DNA of 64,000 bases from Rhodococcoides kroppenstedtii (lineage in GTDB: Bacteria; Actinomycetota; Actinomycetes; Mycobacteriales; Mycobacteriaceae), in assembly GCF_900111805.1 (NCBI RefSeq), contig NZ_FOJN01000006.1, positions 1 through 64,000 on the forward strand, given 5' to 3'. Positions 15,956-23,703 of the stretch are shown in pieces (the first letter of the stretch is position 1; each line of letters starts with the position of its first letter). The notes under the pieces are model-generated. The model searched no databases, was not told where the DNA came from, and worked only from the letters and a program-made list of their open reading frames with translations. The translations under genes were made by a program, and so were the position numbers.

Positions 15956-16455
15956 GTCGGATCCGCACGGTGCTGCTTCTCCTCGCCGCGCTGCTGTTCG
16001 TCGGAATGCCCACGGCGGCTGCGCATTCCGTGGTGGTCGGGAGTTCGCCGGAGAACGAGAGCTCGGTCGACGCCGGTCCCGCGACCGCGTCGGTGACGTT
16101 CAACGAGGCGGTGCAGGAGCAGTTCGCCTCCCTCACCGTCGTCGGGCCGGACGGCAATCTGTGGTCCGAGGGCGACCCGCGGGTCGAGGGTCCGACGGTG
16201 ACCGTCGACCTGCGCGAGCTCGGCCCGGCCGGGACGTACACCATCGCGTACCGCGTCACCTCGGCCGACGGCCATCCGGTAAGCGGCACGCGCACGTTCG
16301 AGTTGACGACGGCCGGAGCGGGCACCCCCGGTCCCGCCGCGAACGCGTCGGCGTCGTCCGAGTCGGGGGGCGGAATCCCGTTGTGGCCGTTCCTCGTCGC
16401 GGCGGGCGTGGTATTCGTCGGCGCGCTCGGATTCTCGCTCCGCTCGCGTCGGTGA
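15952..16455 (+). CDS. copC: CopC-domain copper resistance protein
   Basis: A 167-residue protein with a signal peptide ending near TAAAH, followed by HSVVVGSSPENESSVDAGP, the N-terminal Cu-binding His and the SxPxxxxxV pattern of CopC. VTFNEAVQEQFASLTV and SADGHPVSGTRTFEL supply the later conserved Asp-x-His ligands. A C-terminal helix (LWPFLVAAGVVFVGALGFSL) anchors it. CopC binds copper in the periplasm-like space and hands it to CopD. It is coupled to the YcnI gene by a GTGA overlap and is followed 7 bases later by copD. Confidence 0.92.
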   Translation: MSRIRTVLLLLAALLFVGMPTAAAHSVVVGSSPENESSVDAGPATASVTFNEAVQEQFASLTVVGPDGNLWSEGDPRVEGPTVTVDLRELGPAGTYTIAYRVTSADGHPVSGTRTFELTTAGAGTPGPAANASASSESGGGIPLWPFLVAAGVVFVGALGFSLRSRR

Positions 16456-16462
16456 CGCGAGC

Positions 16463-17416
16463 ATGACGGGAGCCGGGACGACGGAGGGCGCCCGCGAGCG
16501 GTGGTTGCCTCTCGCCGTCGTCCCGGCTGCCGCGCTCGGCGTTCTGGTGGCGGTGATCCTCGCGCGAGGGGAGACCGATCCGCCGGACAGCGGCCTGCGC
16601 GCGGTGGCCGATCTCGCCGCCGCGACCACCCTCGGTCTGGGCGTGGTGCTGCTCGTCGGCGCCACCTCCCGGCACGTCGACGACGCCCGTGCATGGCGGG
16701 CCGTGGTGGTCACCGCCGCGACGTGGTGCGTCACCGAGGCGGCGTTGCTCCTGCTCGGCGCGGCGCGGTCGCAGGGCGTCGTCGCGTCGGACCTCACGAC
16801 GGCCGGATTCGCGGACTATCTCGGCGGCGTCGTCGGGGGTCGGCTCGGAGCGGCCGTCGTCCTGATCACCGCTCTGCTCGCGGCGGGGGCCGTCGCGGTG
16901 GTGCGGACCGGCGCCGACGTTTCGGGGGTGCTCGTGGTGGTGCCCGTGGGCGTCGCCGTGGTGATGCGCCCCATCACGGGCCATCTCGGGCAGCAGGCGT
17001 TCGGGGCACCGATGATCGCCCTGCACGTGCTGGCCGCCTCCGTCTGGCTGGGCGTGCTGCTGGCCCTCGCCCTCACCCTGCAGAGTCGGGGCGGATGGGC
17101 GGAGATGCTGCCGCTCTACTCGCGGTCCGCCGGATGGTGCGTGGGCATCGTCGTGATCACCGGGGTGGTCGCCGCCGCCGGTCGACTCGGCTCGGTGTCC
17201 GCGTTGGTGGCCGACGGCTACGGGCGGCTGGTCCTGGCCAAGGCCGCACTGGCGGTCCTGCTGGTCGCGGGCGGGTGGTGGCGTCGTCGCACCTGGGTGG
17301 CCACGATCGGCGATCACCGAACGCCGGCCCCGGTGTCGGTGCGCCGCGCGGTGGCCGAGTGCGCGCTCATGGCCGTGGCCTTCGGAGTCGCCTCGACCCT
17401 GGCGACCACGGGCTGA
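16463..17416 (+). CDS. copD: CopD-family copper transport membrane protein
   Basis: A 317-residue integral membrane protein with about eight helices, including WLPLAVVPAAALGVLVAVIL and MIALHVLAASVWLGVLLALA. The latter region, with HVLAASVWLG, is the typical CopD signature containing a histidine in a helix. The ending includes LVLAKAALAVLLVAGG. CopD is thought to move copper across the inner membrane in partnership with CopC. With YcnI and CopC it completes a standard actinobacterial copper acquisition set. No CsoR or CueR repressor and no copper ATPase lies in the window. Confidence 0.88.
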   Translation: MTGAGTTEGARERWLPLAVVPAAALGVLVAVILARGETDPPDSGLRAVADLAAATTLGLGVVLLVGATSRHVDDARAWRAVVVTAATWCVTEAALLLLGAARSQGVVASDLTTAGFADYLGGVVGGRLGAAVVLITALLAAGAVAVVRTGADVSGVLVVVPVGVAVVMRPITGHLGQQAFGAPMIALHVLAASVWLGVLLALALTLQSRGGWAEMLPLYSRSAGWCVGIVVITGVVAAAGRLGSVSALVADGYGRLVLAKAALAVLLVAGGWWRRRTWVATIGDHRTPAPVSVRRAVAECALMAVAFGVASTLATTG

Positions 17417-17442
17417 CCCCGGCCGAGACGAGCGCGAACGCG

Positions 17443-18471
17443 TCAGGCGCGCGCGGGTTCCGGCGACGGCTCCGCGCTGGGCAGCAGCCGCACGAGCACG
17501 TCGGACAGGGTGATCACACCGAGCACCGCCCCGCCGCCGTCCCGCACCACCGCGAGGTGGTTGCGCGTCGAGCGCATCTCGGCCAACGCCGTGTACACGG
17601 TGCGGTCGGCCGCGAGCTCGAACGCCGGACGCACGAACTCCTCGATCGGCCGAGTGTCCTCCGCCTGCAACGTGTCTCGCACGTGCACCACGCCCACGAC
17701 GTCGTCCTGCGAGCGCACCAGGATCCGTAGGTGACCCGTTCGGAGCGACGCGGCACGGACGTCCGCGACCGTGGCACCGACGGACACCGCGGTGGGGTCA
17801 CCGCCGCGCAGCAGGTCCGCGACCGTGAGGCTTTCGAGCTCGAGCGCCCGGGTGATCTGGTCCGAATACTCTCGGTTCAGCGACCCCACGCTCACGGAGT
17901 GAGCAACCAATTGCGCCAGATCGTCGGGGTTCTGACCCGACACCACCTGATTGGCCGGCTCCACGCCCGCCTTGACCAGCAGCCAGTTCGCCATGTTGTT
18001 CAGCGACACCAGGATCGGGCGGGTGAACCACATGAAGACGCGCATCGGCACCGCCAACAGCGTGGCCGAGCGCTCGGGGTGCGCGATGGCCCAGGACTTC
18101 GGGGCCATCTCACCCACCACCAGGTGCAGGAACGTGATGATCACCAGCGCGAACACGAACCCCAGCACGTCCGCCGCCCAGTAGGGCAGGCCGGTCGAGG
18201 TGAACAGCGGCCGCAGCCAGTAGTGCACCGTCGGCTTGGAGAACGCACCGAGAGCCAACGCGCACAGCGTGATGCCGAGCTGCGAACCGGCCAGCAGCAC
18301 CGTCAGTTCCGCCGAGCTGCGCAGCGCGGCGCGGGCCGAGCGGCTGGTGGCGGCCGCGTCCTCGAGCCGGTGACGCTTGGCCGCCAGCAGCGCGAACTCG
18401 ACGGCCACGAAGAACGCGCTGAGCGCGACGAGCGCCGTGGTGACCACGAGGAATACCAAGGGATTGCTCAT
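17443..18471 (-). CDS. CNNM/HlyC-family membrane protein with CBS pair, lacking the C-terminal CorC domain
   Basis: A 342-residue protein with an N-terminal DUF21 (CNNM) membrane domain. Helices such as FLVVTTALVALSAFFVAVEFALL and FVFALVIITFLHLVVGEMAPKSWA are visible, the latter bearing the VVGEMxPKxWAI signature. A CBS pair follows (SLTVADLLRGGDPTAVS, then VITLSDVLVRLLPSAEP). It ends after the second CBS motif, so the CorC_HlyC domain present in its partner is missing. The family is linked to Mg2+ or other divalent cation transport. Its ATG overlaps the stop of the upstream paralogue by four bases. Confidence 0.9.
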   Translation of the reverse strand: MSNPLVFLVVTTALVALSAFFVAVEFALLAAKRHRLEDAAATSRSARAALRSSAELTVLLAGSQLGITLCALALGAFSKPTVHYWLRPLFTSTGLPYWAADVLGFVFALVIITFLHLVVGEMAPKSWAIAHPERSATLLAVPMRVFMWFTRPILVSLNNMANWLLVKAGVEPANQVVSGQNPDDLAQLVAHSVSVGSLNREYSDQITRALELESLTVADLLRGGDPTAVSVGATVADVRAASLRTGHLRILVRSQDDVVGVVHVRDTLQAEDTRPIEEFVRPAFELAADRTVYTALAEMRSTRNHLAVVRDGGGAVLGVITLSDVLVRLLPSAEPSPEPARA

Positions 18472-19868
18472 CGGTTGTGCTCCGTTCCGGCCGCCGGGGC
18501 CGCGACCTCGTCGGCGTCGCGCTCCCCGAGCTCGAGCGTCACCTGCGACGGCACGTGGTTGTCGATGTCGCGCACCGTGGCCACGAGGTACCGGCTCACC
18601 GGCTCGTCGTCACCGGCCAGCTCACCGTGATCCATGGGCAGGTCGATCTCGACGGTGTCGCCCACCTCCGGCAAGGACCCGTACTCGGCGATCACCAGAC
18701 CGGCGACCGTCTCGTAGTCGCCGGACGGCAGATCGCGGCCCAGTGACCGCTCCACCTCGTCGAGGTGGACGTCGCCGGCCACGGTCCACACGCCGTCGGC
18801 GTCCTGAACGGGGTCGACGGACAGCTCGTCGTCGTGCTCGTCGGTGATCTCGCCGACCAGTTCCTCGGCCAGATCCTCGATGGTGACGACGCCGGTGAAG
18901 GAACCGTATTCGTCCACCACGCACGCCATCTGGTTCTTCGACGTCCGCAGCTCACCCATCGCATCGGGCAGCAGCTGCGATTCCGGCAGCACCAGCGCGG
19001 GCCTGACCAGCTCGGTCACCGGCGTGTGTGCCGGCAGGTCGGTCTGCATCACGTCACGCAGGTGTACGACGCCGAGGATGGAGTCGTCCGCAGCCATCAC
19101 CGGGTACCGCGAGTGCTCGACACTCATCAGCGCCCGGACCTCGGCGATCGTCGCGTCGTCCCGCACGGTGGCGACGCGGGACCGCGGGATCATCGCGTGG
19201 CCCGCAGTGCGCGTCGGGAAATCGAGGATCCGGTCCAGCAGCGTGGAGAGCTCCTCCGGGAGATCGCCGGTGTCGCGGCTCTCGGCCACGATGTGCTCGA
19301 GGTCGCGGGCCGTCGCGGAGTGCTCCACGTCGTGCACCGGCTCGATCTTCAGCGCGCGCAACAGAGCGTTCGACGACGCGTCGAAGATGCGGATGAGCCA
19401 CCCGAAGAGCTTGAGGTAGATCGTCGTCGACAGCGAGAGCCAGCGGGCGACCGGTTCCGGACGGGCGATCGAGTAGTTCTTCGGGAACAGCTCGCCGAAG
19501 AGCATCTGGACGAACGTCGAGACCACCAGGGCCGTGACCGCGCCGACGGCGATGCCGATTCCGGCCGGCACCCCGACGCCGCCGAGCAGCGTGCCCAGCG
19601 ACTGTCCGATCAGGGGCTCGGCGAAGTTGCCGACCAGCAGGGCCGTGACGGTGATGCCGAGTTGGGCGCCCGAGAGCATGAACGACGTCCGCCGGGTCAC
19701 ACCCAGCGTGCGGGCGGCCGTGGCGTCACCGGCCTTGGCGCGGGCCTCGAGCCGGGACCGGTCCACGGTCATGTACGAGAATTCCTGCGCCACGAAGTAG
19801 CCCGTGGCGACAGTGATGCCGACGACCACGACGATGCCCAGCAGCAGGGTCAGGAAAGCTTCGATCAT
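18468..19868 (-). CDS. CNNM/CorC-HlyC family cation transporter-like protein
   Basis: A 466-residue protein with a DUF21 membrane domain (MIEAFLTLLLGIVVVVGITV and FVQMLFGELFPKNYSIARPE, with the GELxPK motif), a CBS pair (AGHAMIPRSRVATV and GVVTIEDLAEELVGEITDEH) and a C-terminal CorC_HlyC domain (VAGLVIAEYGSLPEVGD). It is the full-length version of the gene it overlaps downstream. A gene pair of this kind is common in Mycobacteriales and is thought to form one transport or regulatory unit for Mg2+ or Co2+. The acidic loop DEHDDELSVDPVQD is a normal feature of the family. Confidence 0.92.
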   Translation of the reverse strand: MIEAFLTLLLGIVVVVGITVATGYFVAQEFSYMTVDRSRLEARAKAGDATAARTLGVTRRTSFMLSGAQLGITVTALLVGNFAEPLIGQSLGTLLGGVGVPAGIGIAVGAVTALVVSTFVQMLFGELFPKNYSIARPEPVARWLSLSTTIYLKLFGWLIRIFDASSNALLRALKIEPVHDVEHSATARDLEHIVAESRDTGDLPEELSTLLDRILDFPTRTAGHAMIPRSRVATVRDDATIAEVRALMSVEHSRYPVMAADDSILGVVHLRDVMQTDLPAHTPVTELVRPALVLPESQLLPDAMGELRTSKNQMACVVDEYGSFTGVVTIEDLAEELVGEITDEHDDELSVDPVQDADGVWTVAGDVHLDEVERSLGRDLPSGDYETVAGLVIAEYGSLPEVGDTVEIDLPMDHGELAGDDEPVSRYLVATVRDIDNHVPSQVTLELGERDADEVAAPAAGTEHNR

Positions 19869-20013
19869 GTGCCGGTCACCTCCCTGGTCGTATCCGTCGA
19901 TACGCGGGGAGCCGTGACCGGCCCGGGTCTGTCGCTGTCCATTCGTCCTCTGTCGGTTCGGGTGTTTCGCCCGAATCTACCGGATGCCCGCGCCGCAGGC
20001 ACAGCGCGGAACG

Positions 20014-21564
20014 TCAGCGTCCGGGGTAGTACTTCATGGCTCGGATGAACACCGGCAGCGCCTTCGCCCACAGCTTCGGCGGGAGACGCCGACCACCGAG
20101 GTTGATCAGACGCGTGGTCGAAACCGTCTGCGACTCGGTGAACTTGAGGATGCCGTCGACACCGTGGCGGCGGCCCACACCGGAGACGCCCATGCCGCCC
20201 ATCGGGGCGCCCGTGCTGCCCCAGGTCGGCGCGTAGCCCTCGTCGACGTTGACCGTGCCGGCACGCAGGCGCGCGGCGATGGCCTCGCCCTCGGCCTTGG
20301 TCCGTGCCCACACGCTGGCGTTGAGGCCGTACTCGGTGGCGTTGGCGCGCTCGACGGCCTCGTCGACACTGTCGACGGGATAGATCGAGACCAGCGGGCC
20401 GAACGTCTCGGTGGCGGCGCACTCCATGTCGTCGGTGACGTCGGTCAGCACGGTCGGCTCGTAGAACATCGGTCCGATGTCCGGCCGCGCGCGGCCGCCC
20501 GCGAGCACCGTCGCGCCCTTGACCTTGGCGTCGTCGACGTGGTTCGAGATGGCCTTGACCTGGTCCTCGGAGATGAGGCTGCCCATCTCGACGCCGAACT
20601 CGTACGTCGCGGCCAGCGTCATCCTCTTCACACGCTCGGCGAACGCGGCCGTGAACTTGTCCGCGATGGCCTTCTCGACGTAGACGCGCTCGATCGAGAT
20701 GCACAGCTGGCCGGAGTTGGAGAAGCAGGCGCGCACGGCGGCGTCGACCACCTCGGGGATCTTGACACCCTTGGTGACGACCATCGCGTTCTTGCCGCCC
20801 AGCTCCGCGGAGAAGCCGATGAGCCGGCGGCCGGTCTGCTCGGCGAGCAGCTGGCCCGTCGCGGTCGATCCCGTGAACATGAGGTAGTCGGTGGTGTCGA
20901 CGATCGCGGTGCCGACCACCGAGCCCGGTCCGGGCACGACGGCGAACAGGTCCCGCGGCAGACCGGCCTGATACAGCAGCTCCACGCAGGCCAGGGCGCA
21001 GTACGGCGTCTGGCTGTCGGGCTTGAGCACCACGCCGTTGCCGGCGAGCAGCGCGGGGATGGCGTCGGACACCGCGAGCGTCATGGGGTAGTTCCACGGC
21101 GAGATGATGCCGATGACGCCCTTGGGCTGATAGTTGATGCGCGTCTTGGTCAGCACCGGGAGCATGCCGGGCACCCGCTTGCTCTTCAGCAGGTCGGCTG
21201 CGGTGCGCGCGTAGTGCCGCGACGTCATCGCGATGTCGAGCACTTCCTCCTGGGCCGCGGACCGCGACTTGCCCGTCTCCGCCTGTGCCATGTCGATGAG
21301 CGACGCGCGATGCTTCAGCACCAGGTCCCGGTACTTGTGGAAGACCTTGGCCCGTTCCGAGACCGGCGTGGCGGCCCACGCCTTCTGGGCGGCGCGCACG
21401 GTCTCGACGGCGGCCAGGACGTCGTCCCGAGTGCCCACCGGAACGGTCGCCATCTCGCGTCCGGTGAAGACCTCGACGACCGGCCGGGTCTCGCGACCTG
21501 CGGCGACGTCGACGGAAGCAAGGGCGACCAGGCGGTCGAAGGTGGCGGCGGTCGGCGCAGGCAT
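20014..21564 (-). CDS. gabD2: Succinate-semialdehyde dehydrogenase GabD2
   Basis: A 516-residue NAD(P)-dependent aldehyde dehydrogenase. It begins MPAPTAATFDRLVALASVDV and has WNYPMTLAVSDAIPALLAGN at the cofactor fold, FTGSTATGQ, ELGGKNAMVV with the general base Glu, and the catalytic Cys in NSGQLCISIERVYV. The motif order and the C-terminal MKYYPGR ending fit the GabD2 branch, which oxidises succinate semialdehyde to succinate. The start at 21564 has GGGGAGAACG just upstream; the longer frame to 21648 lacks this. It is divergent from a TipA-like regulator, with a palindrome in between. Confidence 0.92.
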   Translation of the reverse strand: MPAPTAATFDRLVALASVDVAAGRETRPVVEVFTGREMATVPVGTRDDVLAAVETVRAAQKAWAATPVSERAKVFHKYRDLVLKHRASLIDMAQAETGKSRSAAQEEVLDIAMTSRHYARTAADLLKSKRVPGMLPVLTKTRINYQPKGVIGIISPWNYPMTLAVSDAIPALLAGNGVVLKPDSQTPYCALACVELLYQAGLPRDLFAVVPGPGSVVGTAIVDTTDYLMFTGSTATGQLLAEQTGRRLIGFSAELGGKNAMVVTKGVKIPEVVDAAVRACFSNSGQLCISIERVYVEKAIADKFTAAFAERVKRMTLAATYEFGVEMGSLISEDQVKAISNHVDDAKVKGATVLAGGRARPDIGPMFYEPTVLTDVTDDMECAATETFGPLVSIYPVDSVDEAVERANATEYGLNASVWARTKAEGEAIAARLRAGTVNVDEGYAPTWGSTGAPMGGMGVSGVGRRHGVDGILKFTESQTVSTTRLINLGGRRLPPKLWAKALPVFIRAMKYYPGR

Positions 21565-21625
21565 CGTTCTCCCCGGGAGACTCGGTTCACGGCTCACGTC
21601 GAGCTGTGTGTGACGGGCGTTGACA

Positions 21626-21644
21626 AGTACCGGACCACGGTACT
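21626..21644. promoter_or_regulatory. 19-bp palindrome in the gabD2/merR divergent region
   Basis: AGTACCG (21626-21632) and CGGTACT (21638-21644) are perfect inverted arms around GACCA. TTGACA (21620-21625) touches its left edge as a possible -35 for the regulator gene. This is a good candidate operator for the MerR/TipA-like protein encoded to the right. The -10 element was not identified with confidence. Confidence 0.5.
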
Positions 21645-21726
21645 CCACCAGTGCGTCACGTCACAGCCCCGAACCGGGTGCCGCGGACGATACGGCCTTG
21701 ACCCTCACGCGACGGGAGGAATCACA

Positions 21727-22512
21727 GTGAGCAGCGTGAACGATGCACACGGACACCGCACCGTCGGCGCGGTCGCCCGACTCGCCGATGTCAGTGTCCG
21801 CACGCTCCACCATTACGACGCGGTGGGGTTGGTGGTGCCGTCGGGCCGGACGGGCGCGGGCTACCGCACCTATTCGGACGACGACGTCGAGCGGCTCTTC
21901 GCCGTGCTCGCCTACCGCGAGCTCGGGTTTCCGCTGGACGAGATCAGGACGATTCTCGACGATCCGGACGCGGATGCCCTCACGCATCTGCGGCGTCAAC
22001 GGGACCTGCTTGCCGAGCGCATCGATCACCTGCACGCGATGGCGACCGCCGTCGACACACTGATCGAGGAGAGAACCATGGGAAACGAGGTCACACCCGA
22101 GCAGTTGCGCGAGATCTGGGGCGACGACTGGACGGGTGAAAAGTACGAGGACGAGGCCCGCGAGCGGTGGGGGGACACGGACGCGTGGGCGCAGAGCCGC
22201 GAGCGCACCGCGCGGTTCACCGCCGAGGACTGGACGGCCGTGAAGGTCGAGTCCGAGACGCTGGAGGCGGACCTCGCGGCGGCGATGGCCGCGGGGGTCC
22301 GGCCGGGCGACCCCGCCGCGAACGCCCTGGCCGAACGCCACCGGCTGTCCATCGACCGGTTCTACGACTGCGACCACGCGATGCAGGTGTGCGTATCGGC
22401 CATGTACGTCACCGACGAGCGGTTCCGCGCGCACTACGACGAGCGGGCCGAGGGTCTGGCGCAGTGGTTGGTGGACGTGATCGCCGCGAACGCGGCCGAG
22501 CACGGCGGGTAA
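21727..22512 (+). CDS. MerR-family regulator with TipAS ligand-binding domain
   Basis: A 261-residue transcription factor. The N-terminal MerR helix-turn-helix reads RTVGAVARLADVSVRTLHHY and continues with GYRTYSDDDVERLFAVL. A dimerisation helix (LRRQRDLLAERIDHLHAMAT) leads into a C-terminal TipAS domain (REIWGDDWTGEKYEDEAR, RERWGDTDAW, then RFYDCDHAMQVCVSAMYV). TipA proteins bind thiopeptide-like antibiotics in that domain and activate their own promoters. The GTG at 21727 follows GGGAGGAATCAC. The cognate ligand here is unknown. Its target may include the divergent gabD2 or its own gene. An internal start at 22078 could give the TipAS domain alone. Confidence 0.9.
   Translation: MSSVNDAHGHRTVGAVARLADVSVRTLHHYDAVGLVVPSGRTGAGYRTYSDDDVERLFAVLAYRELGFPLDEIRTILDDPDADALTHLRRQRDLLAERIDHLHAMATAVDTLIEERTMGNEVTPEQLREIWGDDWTGEKYEDEARERWGDTDAWAQSRERTARFTAEDWTAVKVESETLEADLAAAMAAGVRPGDPAANALAERHRLSIDRFYDCDHAMQVCVSAMYVTDERFRAHYDERAEGLAQWLVDVIAANAAEHGG
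22066..22080 (+). promoter_or_regulatory. Internal ribosome site and ATG for a TipAS-only form
   Basis: GAGGAGAG (22066-22073) stands five bases before an in-frame ATG (22078-22080). It would start a protein beginning MGNEVTPEQLREIWGDDW. This is the position where Streptomyces TipA makes its short ligand-binding form. Confidence 0.5.
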
Positions 22513-22551
22513 GCGCGCGGGATTGCTGCTCCCGGTGCGTCCTCGGTAGGC

Positions 22552-22591
22552 GGGATCCTGCTCCTCGACGGCGCGAGGAGAGCAGGAATCC
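22552..22591. terminator. Hairpin terminator between convergent genes
   Basis: A stem formed by GGATCCTGCTCCTCG and CGAGGAGAGCAGGAATCC, with one mismatch and bulge, encloses a short ACGGCG loop. It lies between the TipA-like gene and the small DUF6480-like gene on the opposite strand. Confidence 0.55.
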
Positions 22592-22600
22592 TGCGCCGCG

Positions 22601-22825
22601 CTACCCGAAGAATCCGGCGATGCGCCCGATCAGGCCGAGGGCCACGAGCACGACGATGATGCCGACGACGGCCAGAAAGATGACGGCCGGGGTTCGGGTG
22701 CGTTGCGGCGGTTCGTGATTGGGTCCGCCCGCGGACGTGGAAACGGGTGGGGTGTCGCCGGGGGCGACTCCCCCGCCCTTCTCCAGTCCTGCGACTTCGG
22801 TGGGCTCGGGGTTCTGGCCGGACAT
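22601..22825 (-). CDS. DUF6480-like small membrane protein
   Basis: A 74-residue protein beginning [20 protein letters not shown]. It has a proline-rich segment ([12 protein letters not shown]) and one C-terminal helix ([20 protein letters not shown]). The N-P-x-P … L-x-x-G-G-G-V … G-x-T-P-P pattern is typical of the DUF6480 family of actinobacterial single-span proteins, whose function is unknown. The start at 22825 was chosen for its strong ribosome site (GGAGGAGAATCACCG). The longer frame to 22888 lacks one. Confidence 0.7.
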   Translation of the reverse strand: MSGQNPEPTEVAGLEKGGGVAPGDTPPVSTSAGGPNHEPPQRTRTPAVIFLAVVGIIVVLVALGLIGRIAGFFG

Positions 22826-22963
22826 CGGTGATTCTCCTCCGGGCTGTCGGCGCGTTCCGTCGCCGCTGCTTTCCTGACTCGTTGTCATCGGTCACGTATT
22901 CCCCCGCTGCGGCAGGTCCAACCGAGCGACACGTCTCACACCCGAGCCCACACCCGGCCGCCC

Positions 22964-22969
22964 TATCCT
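22964..22969 (+). promoter_or_regulatory. -10 hexamer of a probable leaderless promoter
   Basis: TATCCT lies eight bases before the ATG at 22978 and matches TANNNT. No Shine-Dalgarno sequence is seen between them. Confidence 0.45.
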
Positions 22970-22977
22970 GTGCAGCC

Positions 22978-23472
22978 ATGAGCACCTTCATCGCCACGGC
23001 CGATCTGGCCGACGCCATCGGTCCGGACATCCGCAGCTGCGACACCCAGTTCCGCCAGCTCGGCGCCGTCACGGAGTTCTGCGGTCCGATCACCACGATC
23101 CGGTGCTTCCAGGACAACCTGCTGGTGAAGCAGACCCTGTCGGAGCCGGGTCACGGGGGCGTCCTCGTGGTCGACGGTGACGCGTCGATCCACACGGCCC
23201 TGGTGGGCGACATCATCGCCGGCCGCGGCGTCGAGAACGGGTGGGCGGGCGTGATCGTCCACGGCGCGGTCCGCGACTCCGCCATCCTGCGCACGCTGTC
23301 CATCGGGGTGAAGGCCCTCGGCACCAACCCCCGCAAGAGCACGCAGACGGGATCGGGCGAGAAGAACGTGCCCGTCGAGATCGGCGGGGTCACGTTCACG
23401 CCCGGCGAGTTCGTCTACAGCGACGACGACGGTGTGGTCGTCACCGCGGAACCGCTGCCGGCACAGGACTGA
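22978..23472 (+). CDS. RraA-like protein / 4-hydroxy-4-methyl-2-oxoglutarate aldolase family
   Basis: A 164-residue protein of the RraA fold. The segments [34 protein letters not shown] and [17 protein letters not shown] are conserved in the family. Many members with the R-D pair are metal-dependent HMG or oxaloacetate aldolases rather than true inhibitors of RNase E. The [17 protein letters not shown] region and [13 protein letters not shown] complete the fold. It stands alone and is probably leaderless. Enzyme versus RNase E regulator cannot be separated by reading; the aldolase or decarboxylase role is favoured in actinobacteria. Confidence 0.88.
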   Translation: MSTFIATADLADAIGPDIRSCDTQFRQLGAVTEFCGPITTIRCFQDNLLVKQTLSEPGHGGVLVVDGDASIHTALVGDIIAGRGVENGWAGVIVHGAVRDSAILRTLSIGVKALGTNPRKSTQTGSGEKNVPVEIGGVTFTPGEFVYSDDDGVVVTAEPLPAQD

Positions 23473-23490
23473 CGGTCGGGGCGGTGACGG

Positions 23491-23703
23491 TCACTCGGCG
23501 ATGACGCGCGCGGACTGCCCGCCGACGGTCACGACGTCGTCGACGCGCAGTTGGCGTCCGCGCCGCGTCTCCACCTCGCCGTTGACCTGGACCGACCCGT
23601 CGGCGATCACCGCCTTGGCCTCCGACCCGGAGTCGATGAGGTTCGCGAGTTTGAGGAACTGTCCGAGGCGGATGACCTCGTCGCGAATCGGGATGTCCAT
23701 CAT
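23491..23703 (-). CDS. S4-domain RNA-binding protein (YaaA-like)
   Basis: A 70-residue protein that is essentially one S4 domain: IRLGQFLKLANLIDSGSEAK, then VIADGSVQVNGEVETRRGRQ. Stand-alone S4 proteins bind structured RNA, usually rRNA or tRNA. Its start overlaps the stop of the upstream aldehyde dehydrogenase gene by four bases (ATGATG context at 23700-23703), so it is probably translated from that mRNA. The functional link to lysine catabolism is not obvious. Confidence 0.85.
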   Translation of the reverse strand: MMDIPIRDEVIRLGQFLKLANLIDSGSEAKAVIADGSVQVNGEVETRRGRQLRVDDVVTVGGQSARVIAE

